Below, piece after piece: positions 1 to 11,165 of a stretch of DNA of 60,246 nt (its first letter is position 1; each line of letters opens with the position of its first letter). Position numbers and translations under genes: made by a program. Below the pieces are notes generated by a model. That model was not told where the DNA came from and searched no databases. It saw only the letters and a program-made list of their open reading frames with translations. Source of the DNA: CAZGNZ01 sp964527215 (GTDB lineage Bacteria; Fidelibacterota; Marinisomatia; SCGC-AAA003-L08; JACNLC01); assembly GCA_964527215.1 (NCBI GenBank), contig CAZGNZ010000025.1, forward strand, positions 1 to 60,246. The letters are read 5' to 3'.

Positions 1-519
1 AAATTGGTCTGCAGCGCATGTTCTTTTGGTTCTTTTCTTCGAAGAAAAGAACATTTCATTTCAGAGAATTTAGTTACCCTACAAGTACGTTTCAGGTTTG
101 GCAGAATGGTATTGGGTGAGTGGTCGAGTGGTTGAGTAACCTTCCCAGCAGGGTGATATTGAGTGGTATAATGGTGTAATCGTTGAGAAAGTCTTCCCGG
201 CTGGGTGGGGTTGAGCGGGCTGGCTCAGGCCTCAGTTGAAGTACAGTTCCCAATGCTTATACCAGTTTTCAAATTTATGGTTTTATTGCTCACTATCCGG
301 ATTGACGACACTGTTCACAGGCCCAATCACTGCTGACTGTACATTTTTCACCTCCCGAACCAATATCTTAATACACCTTTTTCTGTGTGTTGGTTCGGCT
401 TTAAATTTTATCTGCGGCTGAATAACATATGATTTCTGAATTAATTTGTTATTGGAGCTTCCCGATCAGAAAATGAATTGATTCCAGTTCATCATATAAT
501 TTGACAAAGTGAGGAAAGT
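1..519. other. Gene-free left edge with a palindrome and G-rich simple text
   Basis: I see no convincing gene here. Positions 29-52 form a perfect 24-bp palindrome (arms GTTCTTTTCTTC and GAAGAAAAGAAC), possibly the terminator of a gene to the left. Positions about 100-230 are degenerate text rich in GGTCGAGTGGTTGAGT-type words; similar text recurs near 54.4-54.8 kb. The remainder is the leader of the TPR gene, with GAGGAAAG as a clear ribosome binding site just before its ATG at 520. Confidence 0.5.
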
Positions 520-2424
520 ATGGCATTCAGATTTATAACTGCCGGACTGCTGTCAGTATTGCTCGTTCAATCATTATCTGCAAACATTGATGTTTCTGTT
601 TTGTATCAGGAAAAATTGGGAAAGGATCGCTTCGTCCGGATCGAACTCTGTGACAAACTGGGGGAAACTCCCGCAGATCCGAATACCTATTCAGAATTAA
701 ACCATTTGTATTTTCTCATATCTCCAGGTGAAGGCTGGATATTCAAATCAAAGGATGTGGAAAAGTCACTGTCTCAATTTGTTCTGAAACAGGGGGAGCT
801 CAGTGTCAAACCGGAGCTCATAACGCCACTGGGATCTGCTGATAAAATTTCCAGCGCAGTGATGGGTTTTGATAAATCAGATTTTTTCTGGGACCGGAGT
901 TTTATTATCGATACGAGAGCTGCACAAACATCCGAACTCCATTTTGTCGAACAGTACTGGCCAGATTATACAATCCTGTCTCAAGCTCTGAATACAGGCC
1001 GGACCTTGTACGACGAAATGCAGTATTCAGAAGCATTTCAAAACCTTGAAGTGTTCCTTGCGGATAATCCTCTTATTCCATCTTTTTCTCTGTACCCGAC
1101 AGCATATGATTTGATTGTTCAAACCATTGAGAGCTTTATTCAGTACGAAACCGAAAGAATGACGGTGACTCAGTCTGAGTTCGAAAGAGCTCCGAAAAAA
1201 CTGCATTTAACCCAATTGGAAGAAATGGTGCAAACCGTTCGCACGGCTCGCTCTGAGTTTGATCCGTTTTTAACCCAGAAAAGCTTCCCGGAATCTGCAG
1301 AACTGAATGCTTCATTTGACACGTTCCAGACATCCCTTGAAAATGCATCAACTGCACAAACTGCTCAATTTCGAAACATGCATCTCGCACTGCTGTCTCA
1401 GGGCGGGTATAAGGATTATAAACATTTACTTTATATAGATTTTATTGTACGATTGCTGACTGAAACACCTTTCATTCAAATCATTGAAACACCGCTATCC
1501 ATTGATTCGGAAAGGATTGAAGCCTACCCGCTCCTCCAAAGGGATCTCGAGGATCTTGATTGGGCGAATGAATTTGATTACCTGCTTTATATCCTCAATG
1601 AAAATATACAATCCGGCCGTTTTCTGGATGACAGTACATTGTCACATCTTGAAGAAATACAATCGACTGAACCTCAGCCATACTATCATATTCTGGCCGG
1701 TTTTGACGCTCTCGCTGAAGGGTTGCTGGCAGAATTTGAGAATCATCTTCAGGAGGCCTTCATAACCTGCACCGACGCTGCTCTGCTGTATGGATTGGAA
1801 AATTGGTATATTTCAATACAGGCTCATCACTCCGGGATCAGCAGAAAAGTGATCGATACAATCAATGCCGGACTAAGTGACGAACTGTCCGGGGAGCTGG
1901 ATGAGGCGGAAGCAGGGTACAAGCGGGCAATGAAGCTGGCGGGTCAGTTTGCTCCGTCGATGTTTCTGCTCGGCCGTGTAAACCATAAAAAAGACGAGCT
2001 GTTTGTTGCGGAAAGATACTTTACGCAGGCACTGGAAGTGTATCCGGGTTTTATGGCACCGCGTATTTATAAACTGGAATTCCTGATAGACGGTGGGGAA
2101 TACAACTCTGCACTCGAGGAAGTCAACAGTACATTGGAAACGTCCCCATACTGGTTCTTTTTCTACATGAAAGCAAAAATCCTGTACTATCTTAATCGGT
2201 ATGAGGAAGCGGTGAACACTCTGACATCCCATTGTCTGTCCCTCAACGATAACAATTTTGACCAATTCATACTTCTCGGCGATATCAGTCTTGATCAGGA
2301 AAAGCTGGATCAAGCTCAGGAATATTACTATCAGGCCGGCAATATCGATCCGGAAAACGAAATCTATTCTCAGAGAATGACAAATCTTCGTCAGCTGAAA
2401 AAAGATACTTCACCCGATGAATAA
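520..2424 (+). CDS. Exported TPR-repeat protein
   Basis: A 634-residue protein starting at ATG 520 behind GAGGAAAG. Residues 1-21 are a Sec signal peptide (hydrophobic core AGLLSVLLVQSLSA). The middle (about 150-450) is helical with no family I recognise. The C-terminal third (about 455-625) carries TPR-like 34-residue repeats with the typical spacing of A, G, Y and P (for example ELDEAEAGYKRAMKLAG, AERYFTQALEVYPGF and QAQEYYYQAGNIDPEN). TPR arrays are protein-binding scaffolds, so a periplasmic or envelope assembly role is the likely general function; the partner is unknown. The glycosyltransferase gene begins 14 bp downstream, suggesting one transcript. Confidence 0.8.
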   Translation: MAFRFITAGLLSVLLVQSLSANIDVSVLYQEKLGKDRFVRIELCDKLGETPADPNTYSELNHLYFLISPGEGWIFKSKDVEKSLSQFVLKQGELSVKPELITPLGSADKISSAVMGFDKSDFFWDRSFIIDTRAAQTSELHFVEQYWPDYTILSQALNTGRTLYDEMQYSEAFQNLEVFLADNPLIPSFSLYPTAYDLIVQTIESFIQYETERMTVTQSEFERAPKKLHLTQLEEMVQTVRTARSEFDPFLTQKSFPESAELNASFDTFQTSLENASTAQTAQFRNMHLALLSQGGYKDYKHLLYIDFIVRLLTETPFIQIIETPLSIDSERIEAYPLLQRDLEDLDWANEFDYLLYILNENIQSGRFLDDSTLSHLEEIQSTEPQPYYHILAGFDALAEGLLAEFENHLQEAFITCTDAALLYGLENWYISIQAHHSGISRKVIDTINAGLSDELSGELDEAEAGYKRAMKLAGQFAPSMFLLGRVNHKKDELFVAERYFTQALEVYPGFMAPRIYKLEFLIDGGEYNSALEEVNSTLETSPYWFFFYMKAKILYYLNRYEEAVNTLTSHCLSLNDNNFDQFILLGDISLDQEKLDQAQEYYYQAGNIDPENEIYSQRMTNLRQLKKDTSPDE

Positions 2425-2438
2425 ATCCTGAGCAGTAT

Positions 2439-3101
2439 TTGAAACCAGCCATCATTATTCCCGCATATAATGCGCATTCGTCCATTCAAGTGCTGCTTCA
2501 GAGAACCCTTGCCGCAGCACCGGATATTCCTGTCTACGTCATCGATGACGGATCTGATCCTCCCATCAAGATTCATACTGACTGCAGATTGTGTAATTAT
2601 TACCGACATGACAGGAATTTTGGGAAAGGACAGGCATTGCTGACAGGCATGAATCTGGCACGTGAAAACGGGGCAACGCATGCAGTAACAATGGATGCCG
2701 ATCTGCAGCACCCTCCGGAAATGATCACTTCATTCCTGGAGCACGCTGAAAAGTGCACGATTGTGCTGGGCCGGAGACGCTTCTCCGGCAGCATGCCATG
2801 TCATCGGCGATTATCTAACCGACTGACATCCCTGATGATATCCAGTCAATTAAACTGCAGGATCAGCGATACACAATGCGGTTTTCGCTGTTATGATCTG
2901 GCATCCGTACTGAAATACCCGTATTTGGAAAAGGGATTTATGTTTGAATCAGAAGTTCTCCTGAAGGTTTTTTCAGAACACGACACCACGATGAAAGAAG
3001 TTGACATTGAAACGATCTATCCCGGTACAGGCAGTCACATCCGGAATTTCACCAATACGCTTGAGTTTTGCCGCTTGTTAATAAGGAACTGGTTTGCATG
3101 A
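2439..3101 (+). CDS. Family 2 glycosyltransferase, polyprenyl-phosphate mannosyltransferase-like
   Basis: A 220-residue cytoplasmic GT-A fold transferase. The N-terminus has the GT2 pattern (AIIIPAYNA, then VIDDGSD at about 35-41), and MDADLQHPPEM at about 87-97 gives the DxD metal and nucleotide-sugar site followed by the QHP motif seen in DPM1-type enzymes. It has no membrane anchor, and its length fits the minimal soluble DPM1 group. The start is TTG at 2439; no upstream ATG is available. Its stop overlaps the ATG of the next gene (ATGA at 3098-3101), so the two are translationally coupled, which suggests a shared role in lipid-linked sugar or envelope biosynthesis. The exact sugar and acceptor cannot be read from sequence. 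Confidence 0.82.
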   Translation: MKPAIIIPAYNAHSSIQVLLQRTLAAAPDIPVYVIDDGSDPPIKIHTDCRLCNYYRHDRNFGKGQALLTGMNLARENGATHAVTMDADLQHPPEMITSFLEHAEKCTIVLGRRRFSGSMPCHRRLSNRLTSLMISSQLNCRISDTQCGFRCYDLASVLKYPYLEKGFMFESEVLLKVFSEHDTTMKEVDIETIYPGTGSHIRNFTNTLEFCRLLIRNWFA

Positions 3102-3712
3102 AAATATTCAGAAGATCATATGATTGGGTTTTGGGGTGGTCAGAATCGAAATGGGGAACCCTTGCTCTGTTTCTGCTGGCTGTATCTGAGTCAATATTTT
3201 TCCCGGTTCCGCCGGATATCCTGTTGATTGCATTGGCTATCGGAAAACGCCGTAAAGCCTTGACATACGGTTTGATCTGCCTGGGAGGATCCGTTGCCGG
3301 TGCCACTATTGGATATTTGCTTGGACACGGTTTGTGGTGGGCGGGACCTGACAGTTTTTCAGGATTTGCCCATTTCTTCTACAATAATATTCCCGGATTC
3401 ACGATTGAACGGTTTTATCTGATAAAGGACTGGTATGACAGCTATAATTTCTGGATCATTTTTACAGCCGGTTTTACTCCCATCCCGTACAAAATATTTA
3501 CGCTGACCGCTGGTGCCTATGATGTGGCTTTCCCCATGTTTCTCATCGCATCCGTCATCAGCAGAGGAGCCAGGTTCCTGATCATTGCCGGTCTGATTTT
3601 CCGGTTTGGCAAACCCATTAAGAACTTCATCGATAAATACTTCAATCTTCTGGCTGTTGCGTTCACCGTACTGCTCATTGGCGGATTCCTGCTGCTCAAA
3701 TATATCCTGTGA
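3098..3712 (+). CDS. YqaA/DedA-type inner-membrane protein (VTT domain)
   Basis: A 204-residue polytopic membrane protein. I chose ATG 3098 because it forms an ATGA overlap with the preceding stop and has AAGGA about 10 nt upstream; an upstream in-frame start at 3068 would overlap the transferase further. The sequence contains SESIFFPVPPDILLIALAIG near the N-terminus, a glycine-rich G-x-G-Y-L-L-G-H segment, a central FTPIPYK motif (about 130), and a hydrophobic C-terminal helix (LLAVAFTVLLIGGFLLL). This is the arrangement of the YqaA branch of the DedA/VTT family, associated with lipid scrambling or flipping in the cytoplasmic membrane. Coupling to a GT2 enzyme fits a lipid-carrier pathway, as inference. 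Confidence 0.82.
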   Translation: MKIFRRSYDWVLGWSESKWGTLALFLLAVSESIFFPVPPDILLIALAIGKRRKALTYGLICLGGSVAGATIGYLLGHGLWWAGPDSFSGFAHFFYNNIPGFTIERFYLIKDWYDSYNFWIIFTAGFTPIPYKIFTLTAGAYDVAFPMFLIASVISRGARFLIIAGLIFRFGKPIKNFIDKYFNLLAVAFTVLLIGGFLLLKYIL

Positions 3713-4215
<503 letters not shown>

Positions 4216-4609
4216 ACTTTTCTGCTGCTTTGCAGAGCTGTAAATTTAAGTTTGAATTAATATCAGGAGCCAATAATATTCAAAATTTGATTTATCAGAC
4301 ATGGACATAATCACAGTGCTTCAACCGAGGTTTCCGGCGTTTTCTGCTGACAGACCAGCAGGACCCTAAAAAAAACGGATGGACTGTTCAGGATAATTAA
4401 CCCTGATACCTTTTTGTTTTCTAAATTTAGCAATCGGTGAAAGCATTATAATGAAAAATATAACCTACAGATGGTGGCGCTGGTATTGTTTGGTGCAGTT
4501 TGACATTCTGCGCCGCTGCGCGTATTAATATTCATACTCAAAACTTCACAACTGCCGGTGACCGGCATCATTCAGTATCGTTAATAATCAAGTGATGACA
4601 GGATTAATC
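4216..4609. other. Intergenic region upstream of leuS
   Basis: No gene seen. It contains the promoter at 4500-4528 and a further TATAAT at 4447-4452 without a clear -35 partner. I looked for a T-box leader (AGGGTGG-type antiterminator sequence) and did not find one. Confidence 0.5.
4500..4528 (+). promoter_or_regulatory. Sigma70-like promoter for leuS
   Basis: TTGACA at 4500-4505 matches the -35 consensus exactly. It is followed by a 17-nt GC-rich spacer and TATTAA at 4523-4528 (4 of 6 to the -10 consensus). It lies about 80 nt upstream of the chosen leuS start, a normal leader length. Confidence 0.5.
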
Positions 4610-7012
4610 ATGAGCAATTATCCATTTGCAGAAATAGAAAAAAAGTGGCAGAACCGATGGGAATCCGGTGAAGATCACACACCCGATTTTGACAGCTCGG
4701 ATAACAAGTTTTACGCACTGACCATGTTCAGCTATCCCTCCGGGGATCGTCTCCATGTCGGGCACTGGTACAATTACGGCCCGGCAGATACATTTGCACG
4801 TTTCAAAAAAATGCAGGGCTTCAATGTGTTCCAGCCGCAGGGATTTGATGCATTTGGGCTTCCGGCAGAAAATTATGCCATCAAGAACGGCATTCATCCC
4901 GCTGAAAGCACCGCCCGGAATATTGAAAAAATGAGGAGTCAGCTGCGTCGGATCGGAGCCATGTATGACTGGTCAAATGAGGTCAATACCAGTTCACCGG
5001 AGTACTATCGATGGACACAGTGGCTGTTTTTAACGCTTTACAAAATGGGTCTGGCATACCAGAAAACCGCACCCGTGAACTGGTGCCCAAGCTGTGCCAC
5101 CGTCTTGGCCAATGAACAGGTCAAAGAAGGTGCCTGCGAGCGGTGCGCATCTGAAGTGACCAAGAAAAATCTGAAGCAGTGGTTTTTCAAAATTACCAAA
5201 TACGCGGAAGAACTGCTCTCAGAACTTGATCACCTGGACTGGCCTGCCAAAACGCTCCACATGCAGAAACACTGGATTGGCAAAAGCGTGGGTGCTTCTA
5301 TTTTATTTCAAATGAAAAACCACAAGGAGCAGATAGAAGTTTTCACGACCCGTTCTGATACCCTGTTCGGTGCAACTTACTTTGTATTGGCGCCTGAACA
5401 TCCTCTGGTCAGGAAGATTACTACTGATGATCAGAAAAAACAGGTAGAAGACTATATCGAGGCAACCCGAAGAAAAACGGAAATCGAGCGGATGTCGCTG
5501 GAACGGGAAAAGACCGGAGTTTTTACCGGTGCCTACGTGATTAACCCGATGAATAATGCGGAAATGCCGGTATGGATCGCAGACTATGTGGTCGCATCCT
5601 ACGGTACGGGAGCCATTATGGCCGTGCCTTCCGGCGATGAAAGAGACTTTGAGTTCGCCCGGAAATACAATCTGCCTATCATTGAAGTTGTATCTCCTGA
5701 TGGTGAACTTCATGGCAGTGAACACTGCTTCTCAGACTATGGAATTGCCGTAAACTCAGGTGAATACAGCGGTCTGAAAACGGAAAACGCCCAAAACCGA
5801 ATCAATGCAAAACTCACAGAGCTGGGGATAGGCGGCGCCACCGTTCAGTACAAACTTCATGACTGGCTGATCAGCCGGCAGCGCTATTGGGGAGCTCCCA
5901 TTCCGGTGATAAATTGTGATGCCTGCGGTGCTGTTCCGGTACCGTTCGAAGATCTGCCGGTAACTCTTCCCATGGATATCCGATTGAAGTCAACCTATGG
6001 TGAAGATATGTCACCATTGGCAAACCATGCGGGATTCAACGATGTCGTCTGTCCAAAATGCGGCCGGAAAGCTCTCCGTGATCCGGATACGATGGATACA
6101 TTTGTCTGTTCATCATGGTACTATCTCAGATATCCCAACGCAAATTTTGATGAAGGTCCATTTGATCAGGCCAGGATGGAATGGCTTCCGGTGGATCAGT
6201 ACATCGGAGGGGCAGAGCATGCCACCATGCATCTGCTCTATGCAAGATTTATTACAAAAGCTCTTCGGGACGGCGGGTATCTGAATTTCGATGAACCGTT
6301 TACGCGTCTTTTCCACCAGGGAACCATTACCCGTGAAGGCGCAAAAATGTCTAAATCCCGGGGAAACGCTGTTTCTCCGGATGAGTTTATTGAAAAATAC
6401 GGTTCTGATACATTCAGGGCATATCTGATGTTCATGGGGCCGTTTGACGAGGGAGGAGACTGGAACGATAAAGGTATTACCGGGATCCATCGCTTCCTGA
6501 ATAAGGTGTGGCGTCTCATGCAGCTTCCGGATAATGATAAACCTTCCAATGAGGACATGCACTGGATACACAAAACCATCAAACAGGTAACGACTGATCT
6601 GGGACAGATGAAATTCAACACAGCCATCAGCCGATTGATGGAGTTTGTGAACTATTATTCCGGCCGGAAAACTATCGACAGTTGGTCCAAATCACAGTTT
6701 GTTAAACTGCTGGCACCGCTGGCACCGCACATCTGCGAGGAACTCTGGGAATTGAGAGGGAACACGGACAGCGTATTCAGTCAGGCCTGGCCGGAGTTTG
6801 ATGAACGTCACGTGCAGCTTGAAACAATGAAAATCATGATTCAGGTAAACGGAAAACTTCGGGGTGAAATTGTAGTACCGAAGTCCACCCCCAATGATGA
6901 ACTGCTGGAACTGGCAAAAGCGGTGCCTGCCATTGTGAAACAGCTTTCTGGGAAATCTCTCGTGAAAGAGATTGTCGTCCCCAATCGTCTCATCAACCTT
7001 GTTGTCAGGTGA
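4610..7012 (+). CDS. leuS: Leucyl-tRNA synthetase
   Basis: Class Ia aminoacyl-tRNA synthetase that charges tRNA-Leu. The HIGH signature appears as HVGH (about 49-52), the editing domain (CP1) has the T-rich stretch VFTTRSDTLFGATY and the GTGAIMAVPSGDERD motif, and KMSKS is intact at about 579-583. Cysteine pairs (CPSC...CERC, CDACG, CPKCG) suggest zinc-binding knuckles. The anticodon-binding domain and the small C-terminal domain (VQVNGKLRG-like: IQVNGKLRGEI) complete it. I use ATG 4610, giving 800 residues, because it begins MSNYPF and has ACAGGA about 7 nt upstream; in-frame GTG 4592 and ATG 4595 are less likely. Confidence 0.97.
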   Translation: MSNYPFAEIEKKWQNRWESGEDHTPDFDSSDNKFYALTMFSYPSGDRLHVGHWYNYGPADTFARFKKMQGFNVFQPQGFDAFGLPAENYAIKNGIHPAESTARNIEKMRSQLRRIGAMYDWSNEVNTSSPEYYRWTQWLFLTLYKMGLAYQKTAPVNWCPSCATVLANEQVKEGACERCASEVTKKNLKQWFFKITKYAEELLSELDHLDWPAKTLHMQKHWIGKSVGASILFQMKNHKEQIEVFTTRSDTLFGATYFVLAPEHPLVRKITTDDQKKQVEDYIEATRRKTEIERMSLEREKTGVFTGAYVINPMNNAEMPVWIADYVVASYGTGAIMAVPSGDERDFEFARKYNLPIIEVVSPDGELHGSEHCFSDYGIAVNSGEYSGLKTENAQNRINAKLTELGIGGATVQYKLHDWLISRQRYWGAPIPVINCDACGAVPVPFEDLPVTLPMDIRLKSTYGEDMSPLANHAGFNDVVCPKCGRKALRDPDTMDTFVCSSWYYLRYPNANFDEGPFDQARMEWLPVDQYIGGAEHATMHLLYARFITKALRDGGYLNFDEPFTRLFHQGTITREGAKMSKSRGNAVSPDEFIEKYGSDTFRAYLMFMGPFDEGGDWNDKGITGIHRFLNKVWRLMQLPDNDKPSNEDMHWIHKTIKQVTTDLGQMKFNTAISRLMEFVNYYSGRKTIDSWSKSQFVKLLAPLAPHICEELWELRGNTDSVFSQAWPEFDERHVQLETMKIMIQVNGKLRGEIVVPKSTPNDELLELAKAVPAIVKQLSGKSLVKEIVVPNRLINLVVR

Positions 7013-7206
7013 TCTTTGCGCAACTGCCGGCAGTTCTGTACCGAGCAATTTCGGCTGCCTCTGTACCGATAAACCGAGCAATCAGTCTCAGTGCATTTTC
7101 AATTTTTTTGTGACCATAAAGCTTTTGAAAAGGTACGAAGCCAGGTCTTCAGGGCGGCTGCAGGATATCTGTTCTCATTATTAACTATTTGATAACAGGG
7201 GGGTTA

Positions 7207-7464
7207 ATGTCAACATTTGATCTATTTTTCTATTTGTTTTTTTTAATCGCTCTCATCGCCCTGTTACTTGAAAAAGCCATAAAAAAGCATTTCGACTCCC
7301 TTGAGACTGAAATATTCATTTTGCAGCGTGAAATAAGGGATTCAAAAAATCAATTGAACAGCCGAATAAAAAGTATCACCCAATTTCTTGATATGCCGGA
7401 ACCGGCTGCTGAAGACGAGGATTTCTGCGACACTGAAAATCATAATCCAGTCACAACGTCATGA
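7207..7464 (+). CDS. Small single-pass membrane protein
   Basis: An 85-residue protein with one N-terminal transmembrane helix (FFYLFFLIALIALLLEKAI, about 6-24), then a charged, coiled-coil-like helix (about 25-65) and an acidic tail. ATG 7207 is preferred over an in-frame start at 7189 because a purine-rich GGGGGG stretch lies just before it. Its stop overlaps the ATG of the next gene (ATGA at 7461-7464). I do not recognise a family. Membrane anchoring with a cytoplasmic coiled coil is what the sequence shows. Confidence 0.6.
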   Translation: MSTFDLFFYLFFLIALIALLLEKAIKKHFDSLETEIFILQREIRDSKNQLNSRIKSITQFLDMPEPAAEDEDFCDTENHNPVTTS

Positions 7465-8225
7465 AAATATATATTCTACCGTTACTTACCGTTTTAGGGG
7501 TACTGTTTTCCCAGGGAACGACAGTTTCAGAATGGGATTTTATCACTGTCGATTATGCACAAAATCCGGGACTGGTCAAGCAGGGATATTTTTTCAAGGA
7601 TGCCGGCTCGCAGTTAAATGAACCCGGGCACTGGGGGATTGAATACAAGCTCATGTTTACCGATCCGGATTCCGTGTTCAAGGCGATTATGGTCATCATT
7701 TCAACAATCGGAACGGAAACCGGACATCCTGGTGAAACAGAGACCCATCAGGTTTTATGCATACCGCGATCGGACTCAAATCCGGAGATCATGAAGCGGT
7801 ATTCTGATCAGATGCAGAGTCTGGATTATAATACAGCAGTCCTTTTCAGTTATCTTTTTGGGATCGCCGGTTCAGAATTCATTGAGAACTCCTATAAATG
7901 GATGGAGCTGCTCGAATCTGTTGAAGATGATCTGGCAATTGTAAATGCCATGGAAGCGAAAAAATCCATTCATAAAATATTGAAAGCTTCGAAAAGTTAT
8001 CAAACGGAAATCGGAATTTTTCCCCAGAGCATATCCGTACTTGAACGCAACGGATATCTGATAATTCCGGATGTTGTGAAATCGCGCTGGGAATTTTTTC
8101 TGTCCAATTCATTTATCGCTGCCAAAAGTCTCATACAAAACGACAGGGGTGAGTTCATAACCGTTGAATACACATACGATACCGGGAAATTTGAAGTTCA
8201 CAGAATATCAGAAGGAAACAAGTAG
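7461..8225 (+). CDS. Exported protein of unknown function
   Basis: A 254-residue protein with a signal peptide (KIYILPLLTVLGVLFSQG, about 2-19) and no further membrane segment. It is translationally coupled to the small membrane protein upstream through a 4-bp overlap. I see no catalytic motif; the body is mixed alpha/beta with paired aromatic residues. Function unknown. Confidence 0.6.
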   Translation: MKIYILPLLTVLGVLFSQGTTVSEWDFITVDYAQNPGLVKQGYFFKDAGSQLNEPGHWGIEYKLMFTDPDSVFKAIMVIISTIGTETGHPGETETHQVLCIPRSDSNPEIMKRYSDQMQSLDYNTAVLFSYLFGIAGSEFIENSYKWMELLESVEDDLAIVNAMEAKKSIHKILKASKSYQTEIGIFPQSISVLERNGYLIIPDVVKSRWEFFLSNSFIAAKSLIQNDRGEFITVEYTYDTGKFEVHRISEGNK

Positions 8226-8567
8226 CAATACATGTAACTTTACATAATATCAATTATCGGTAATATATTTGTCGCCTCAGATTTCCTTTTCCAAATGATC
8301 ATTTAAGCTGATATCATAATTATCATTCATCTGATGTTAACGTGTTTGCCTCTTTCACAACCTGTACTCCGAAGATACTGATTGTCAAACTGTGCAGTCA
8401 AAATTATTCTCCCGGCATCCTGTCATTTTTGAATACACATCTCAATTTACAGCTGTCCAAATAATTTTGATCCGGTACGAGACCGACTGACGTACCCATG
8501 ACCGCAGATAGATTTCAGCGCCAAATTTCAAAACAACCCTCAGAAGTCAGCCACCGGCATATAATGC
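8226..8567. other. Convergent intergenic region
   Basis: About 340 bp between the rightward exported-protein gene and the leftward multi-module gene. AT-rich, no ORF with coding character. The only structure I can support is the terminator hairpin immediately to the right (8568-8596). Confidence 0.4.
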
Positions 8568-8596
8568 AAAAGCCCCGCATCAAATGCAGGGCTTTT
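8568..8596 (-). terminator. Rho-independent terminator of the LTD/CBM gene
   Basis: Arms GCCCCGCAT (8572-8580) and ATGCAGGGC (8584-8592) with a CAA loop, flanked by A4 and T4. On the minus-strand RNA the single mismatch becomes a G-U pair, and the stem is followed by UUUU, so it terminates leftward transcription 32 nt past the stop. Confidence 0.8.
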
Positions 8597-11165
8597 GTAT
8601 AAACTTCGAAAAGTCTGTGTTCGAATGCTATTTCAGCAGAGTCACCTTCTGAGTGAGGCTGCCGTCTGAATGGTTCAGTTTCACAAAGTACAGTCCGGAT
8701 GCCAGTGAACCGGCATTCCACTGAAGCTGATACTGACCCTGTGAACGATATTCATTGCTCAGCTGTGCCACTTCCTTACCCAGCATGTCATACACCGAGA
8801 CCTTTACATTGCCTTCAGACGGAATGTAAAAATCAATGGTCGTCGTGGGATTGAACGGATTGGGATAAGCACTCATCAGCGCATAACTGCCGGCAATATC
8901 CACATTCATGAATGCACTGCTGGAAACCACTTCTACCGTCTCATAGGTGAAATCACCGGTGGCCGTGAAAAGGGCGCCTTCAGGATGCAGTACCACGATG
9001 TGGGTCTGCCCGTTTGCGGTGTGAGAATCAGCCATGTAGGCATTCTCCGTCAGTTCGATGCTGAAACTGTCACCATGATTCAGAATCATGTGAACACCGC
9101 CAACAAATCCGTCTGCAGTTACACTCACTGCACCGTCACTCTCCATGATGGTGGCTTCCGTGCCGTCTGCCTTACGCGAACCCTGATTCAGGATCATGTC
9201 AACAATAATCACGATATCCAGAATATTCACGCTGCCGTCACCATCCATGTCCGCATGACACCAGACGTCTTCTTCCAGATCAACTGTGCCGAGAATGAAT
9301 CCGACTATCTGCACGATATCCAGAACGTCCATGCTGCCGCTGCCGTTGACGTCTCCGTCTGCAAAGCAGATGCCCAGACATTCCAGTGCGGTACCGTAGT
9401 CTTCAACTTCAAGCGGAGGATCAAGGGACCAGACATCCATCGGGAAGTCATAATCCACCCAGAGACCGTCTTCAGGACATACATAGCGGGCGCGGAAACG
9501 ACCGAAACCATAACCGCCGCCTTCCTGCGTGTTGGCACCTTCAAGATCCACAAATTCCCAGGCGTAAATCTGATGCCAGGGTGCCGGACCGTTCATGGTT
9601 ACGGTGGCTGTGTAAGTGCCGTCACCATTGTCAACGGCCAGCCAGCGGGAGCCGTCACCATTGCCGTAGCCGTAACCCTGGGCATAGTTCATCCATTTGT
9701 CTTTCAGGATGGCATACACTTCAAAACCGGTTTCAAATCCTTCAACACCGTTCATGTCAACGGTCAGGGAAATGTCAATGCTCTGTCCCGGAGGAATCAC
9801 ACCGCCTGTGGGCAGATCATAGTATCCGGCCAGGGGCAGCTGCAGAACGTCAAAGGTTTCCAAATCTCCGTCGCTGTCCTCACCCAATGTGAAGGTACGA
9901 TTGGAACCGCCGAACTGCGGGGAATCTTCCCAGCCCATGTCCTGATTATAGAACGGACCGTAGATTTCTTCCAGATACAGCTGGGATTCTTCGCTCTGGA
10001 ACATGAAGTATTTGTATTCCAGGGTGTTGTCAGGATAGTTGGTGATGTTGATGGGCAGGGTGAAAATGTTGGTGCCCGGCTGACGCACCATCACGCTTTC
10101 CTCTGGCGGATTGTCGTTCCAGCCGTTGAATTCACCGCGTACCTGCATGTTGTCGTTGCGCTCCAGACTGAAAAACGGCAGTCCCGTGGAACCGGCCTCG
10201 TCCAGCCATTCCGTCATGTCCACCTGAAATACAACCGTCTTGGTGACCGCTGGTATTTCTACCGGCTCCTGATCATCAAAGTAGTTGAACGGTACCGTGG
10301 CGTCTTCCACCACATCATACATGCGGTTGCCTACGGTCTCCCAGCCTTCCCAGCCGTGCCAGTATTTGTATTCAACTGATGTCGCTTCCGTAAAATGTAT
10401 GGTGGTTACCCAGAATGTCTGGTCGCCAAACTGATCCGTCAGTTCAACAGGATTGGTGCCCCAGTCTGTGAAACTGCCGGCAATGTACATGGTCTCTCCG
10501 GCATATCCCGGAATACCTTCAGTACTCACACGGAAAAAGATGTCAATATCGTCGGTTACTTCAAACGGAGGTTCCGTGGCATTGAAATAATCCATGTCCA
10601 GCACCATGTCGCCATCGTTTCCAGTCACGACCAGAGGACGGTCACTGGTACTTTCCCACTCGTCACCGGCAACGCCCAGATGAACATATTTGTAGGCATG
10701 GTTGCCCGGTTCAATCGGTTCCGGTGAGGTGAATGTCCAGTAGTCGCCGCCGATATTGCTGATCAGCCAGTCGTTTCCGGACCAGCCGTTGAAGGATCCG
10801 CGAATGACAATCTGGTTGTTTTCACCGGTCCAGCCGGGCTGGGTGGCAGTGTTCAGGTTGAACGTCACAAATACCGGGTCACCGCCCAGATCCTGGTAAT
10901 CATTGAAGAATACCGGATCCAGCACCGTGTCAACATCAGGGACTGCATCCAGGATGCGCTGTACGCCTTCATCCTGACCCCAGGCATTTCCGTTGATAAA
11001 TTTGTACTCGTGGTACTCACCGGGTGTCAGGTCAAGGGTCACTGCATATATGTCGTCACCTACGGGCAGGCATTCTGTCGCAGAAGGATCCCAGCCCTGG
11101 AACGATCCGGCGAGGTGAACACCGTCCGGAGACACTTCCTGATACTGCATGTCAACCTGGAAGGT
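8568..11165 (-). repeat. 2.6-kb tandem direct repeat, copy A
   Basis: Matches 13073-15670 at a constant offset of 4505 bp. It covers the terminator and the CBM, dockerin and sorting-tail part of the gene. Between about 8665 and 10868 I found no differences in the lines compared; from 10869 to 11165 I count about 20 differences in about 297 bp. Confidence 0.9.

Noticed and set aside
236..421. 61-residue frame in the left intergenic region
   Set aside because: No ribosome binding site and no family resemblance; sits in simple-sequence text.
4216..4609. T-box riboswitch upstream of leuS
   Set aside because: No specifier hairpin or conserved antiterminator sequence could be found; a normal promoter is present instead.
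8985..10379. 464-residue open frame on the + strand, repeated at 13490-14884
   Set aside because: It is antisense to the CBM/dockerin genes. The frame stays open because of their codon bias, has no ribosome binding site, and its conservation in both copies only reflects identical DNA.
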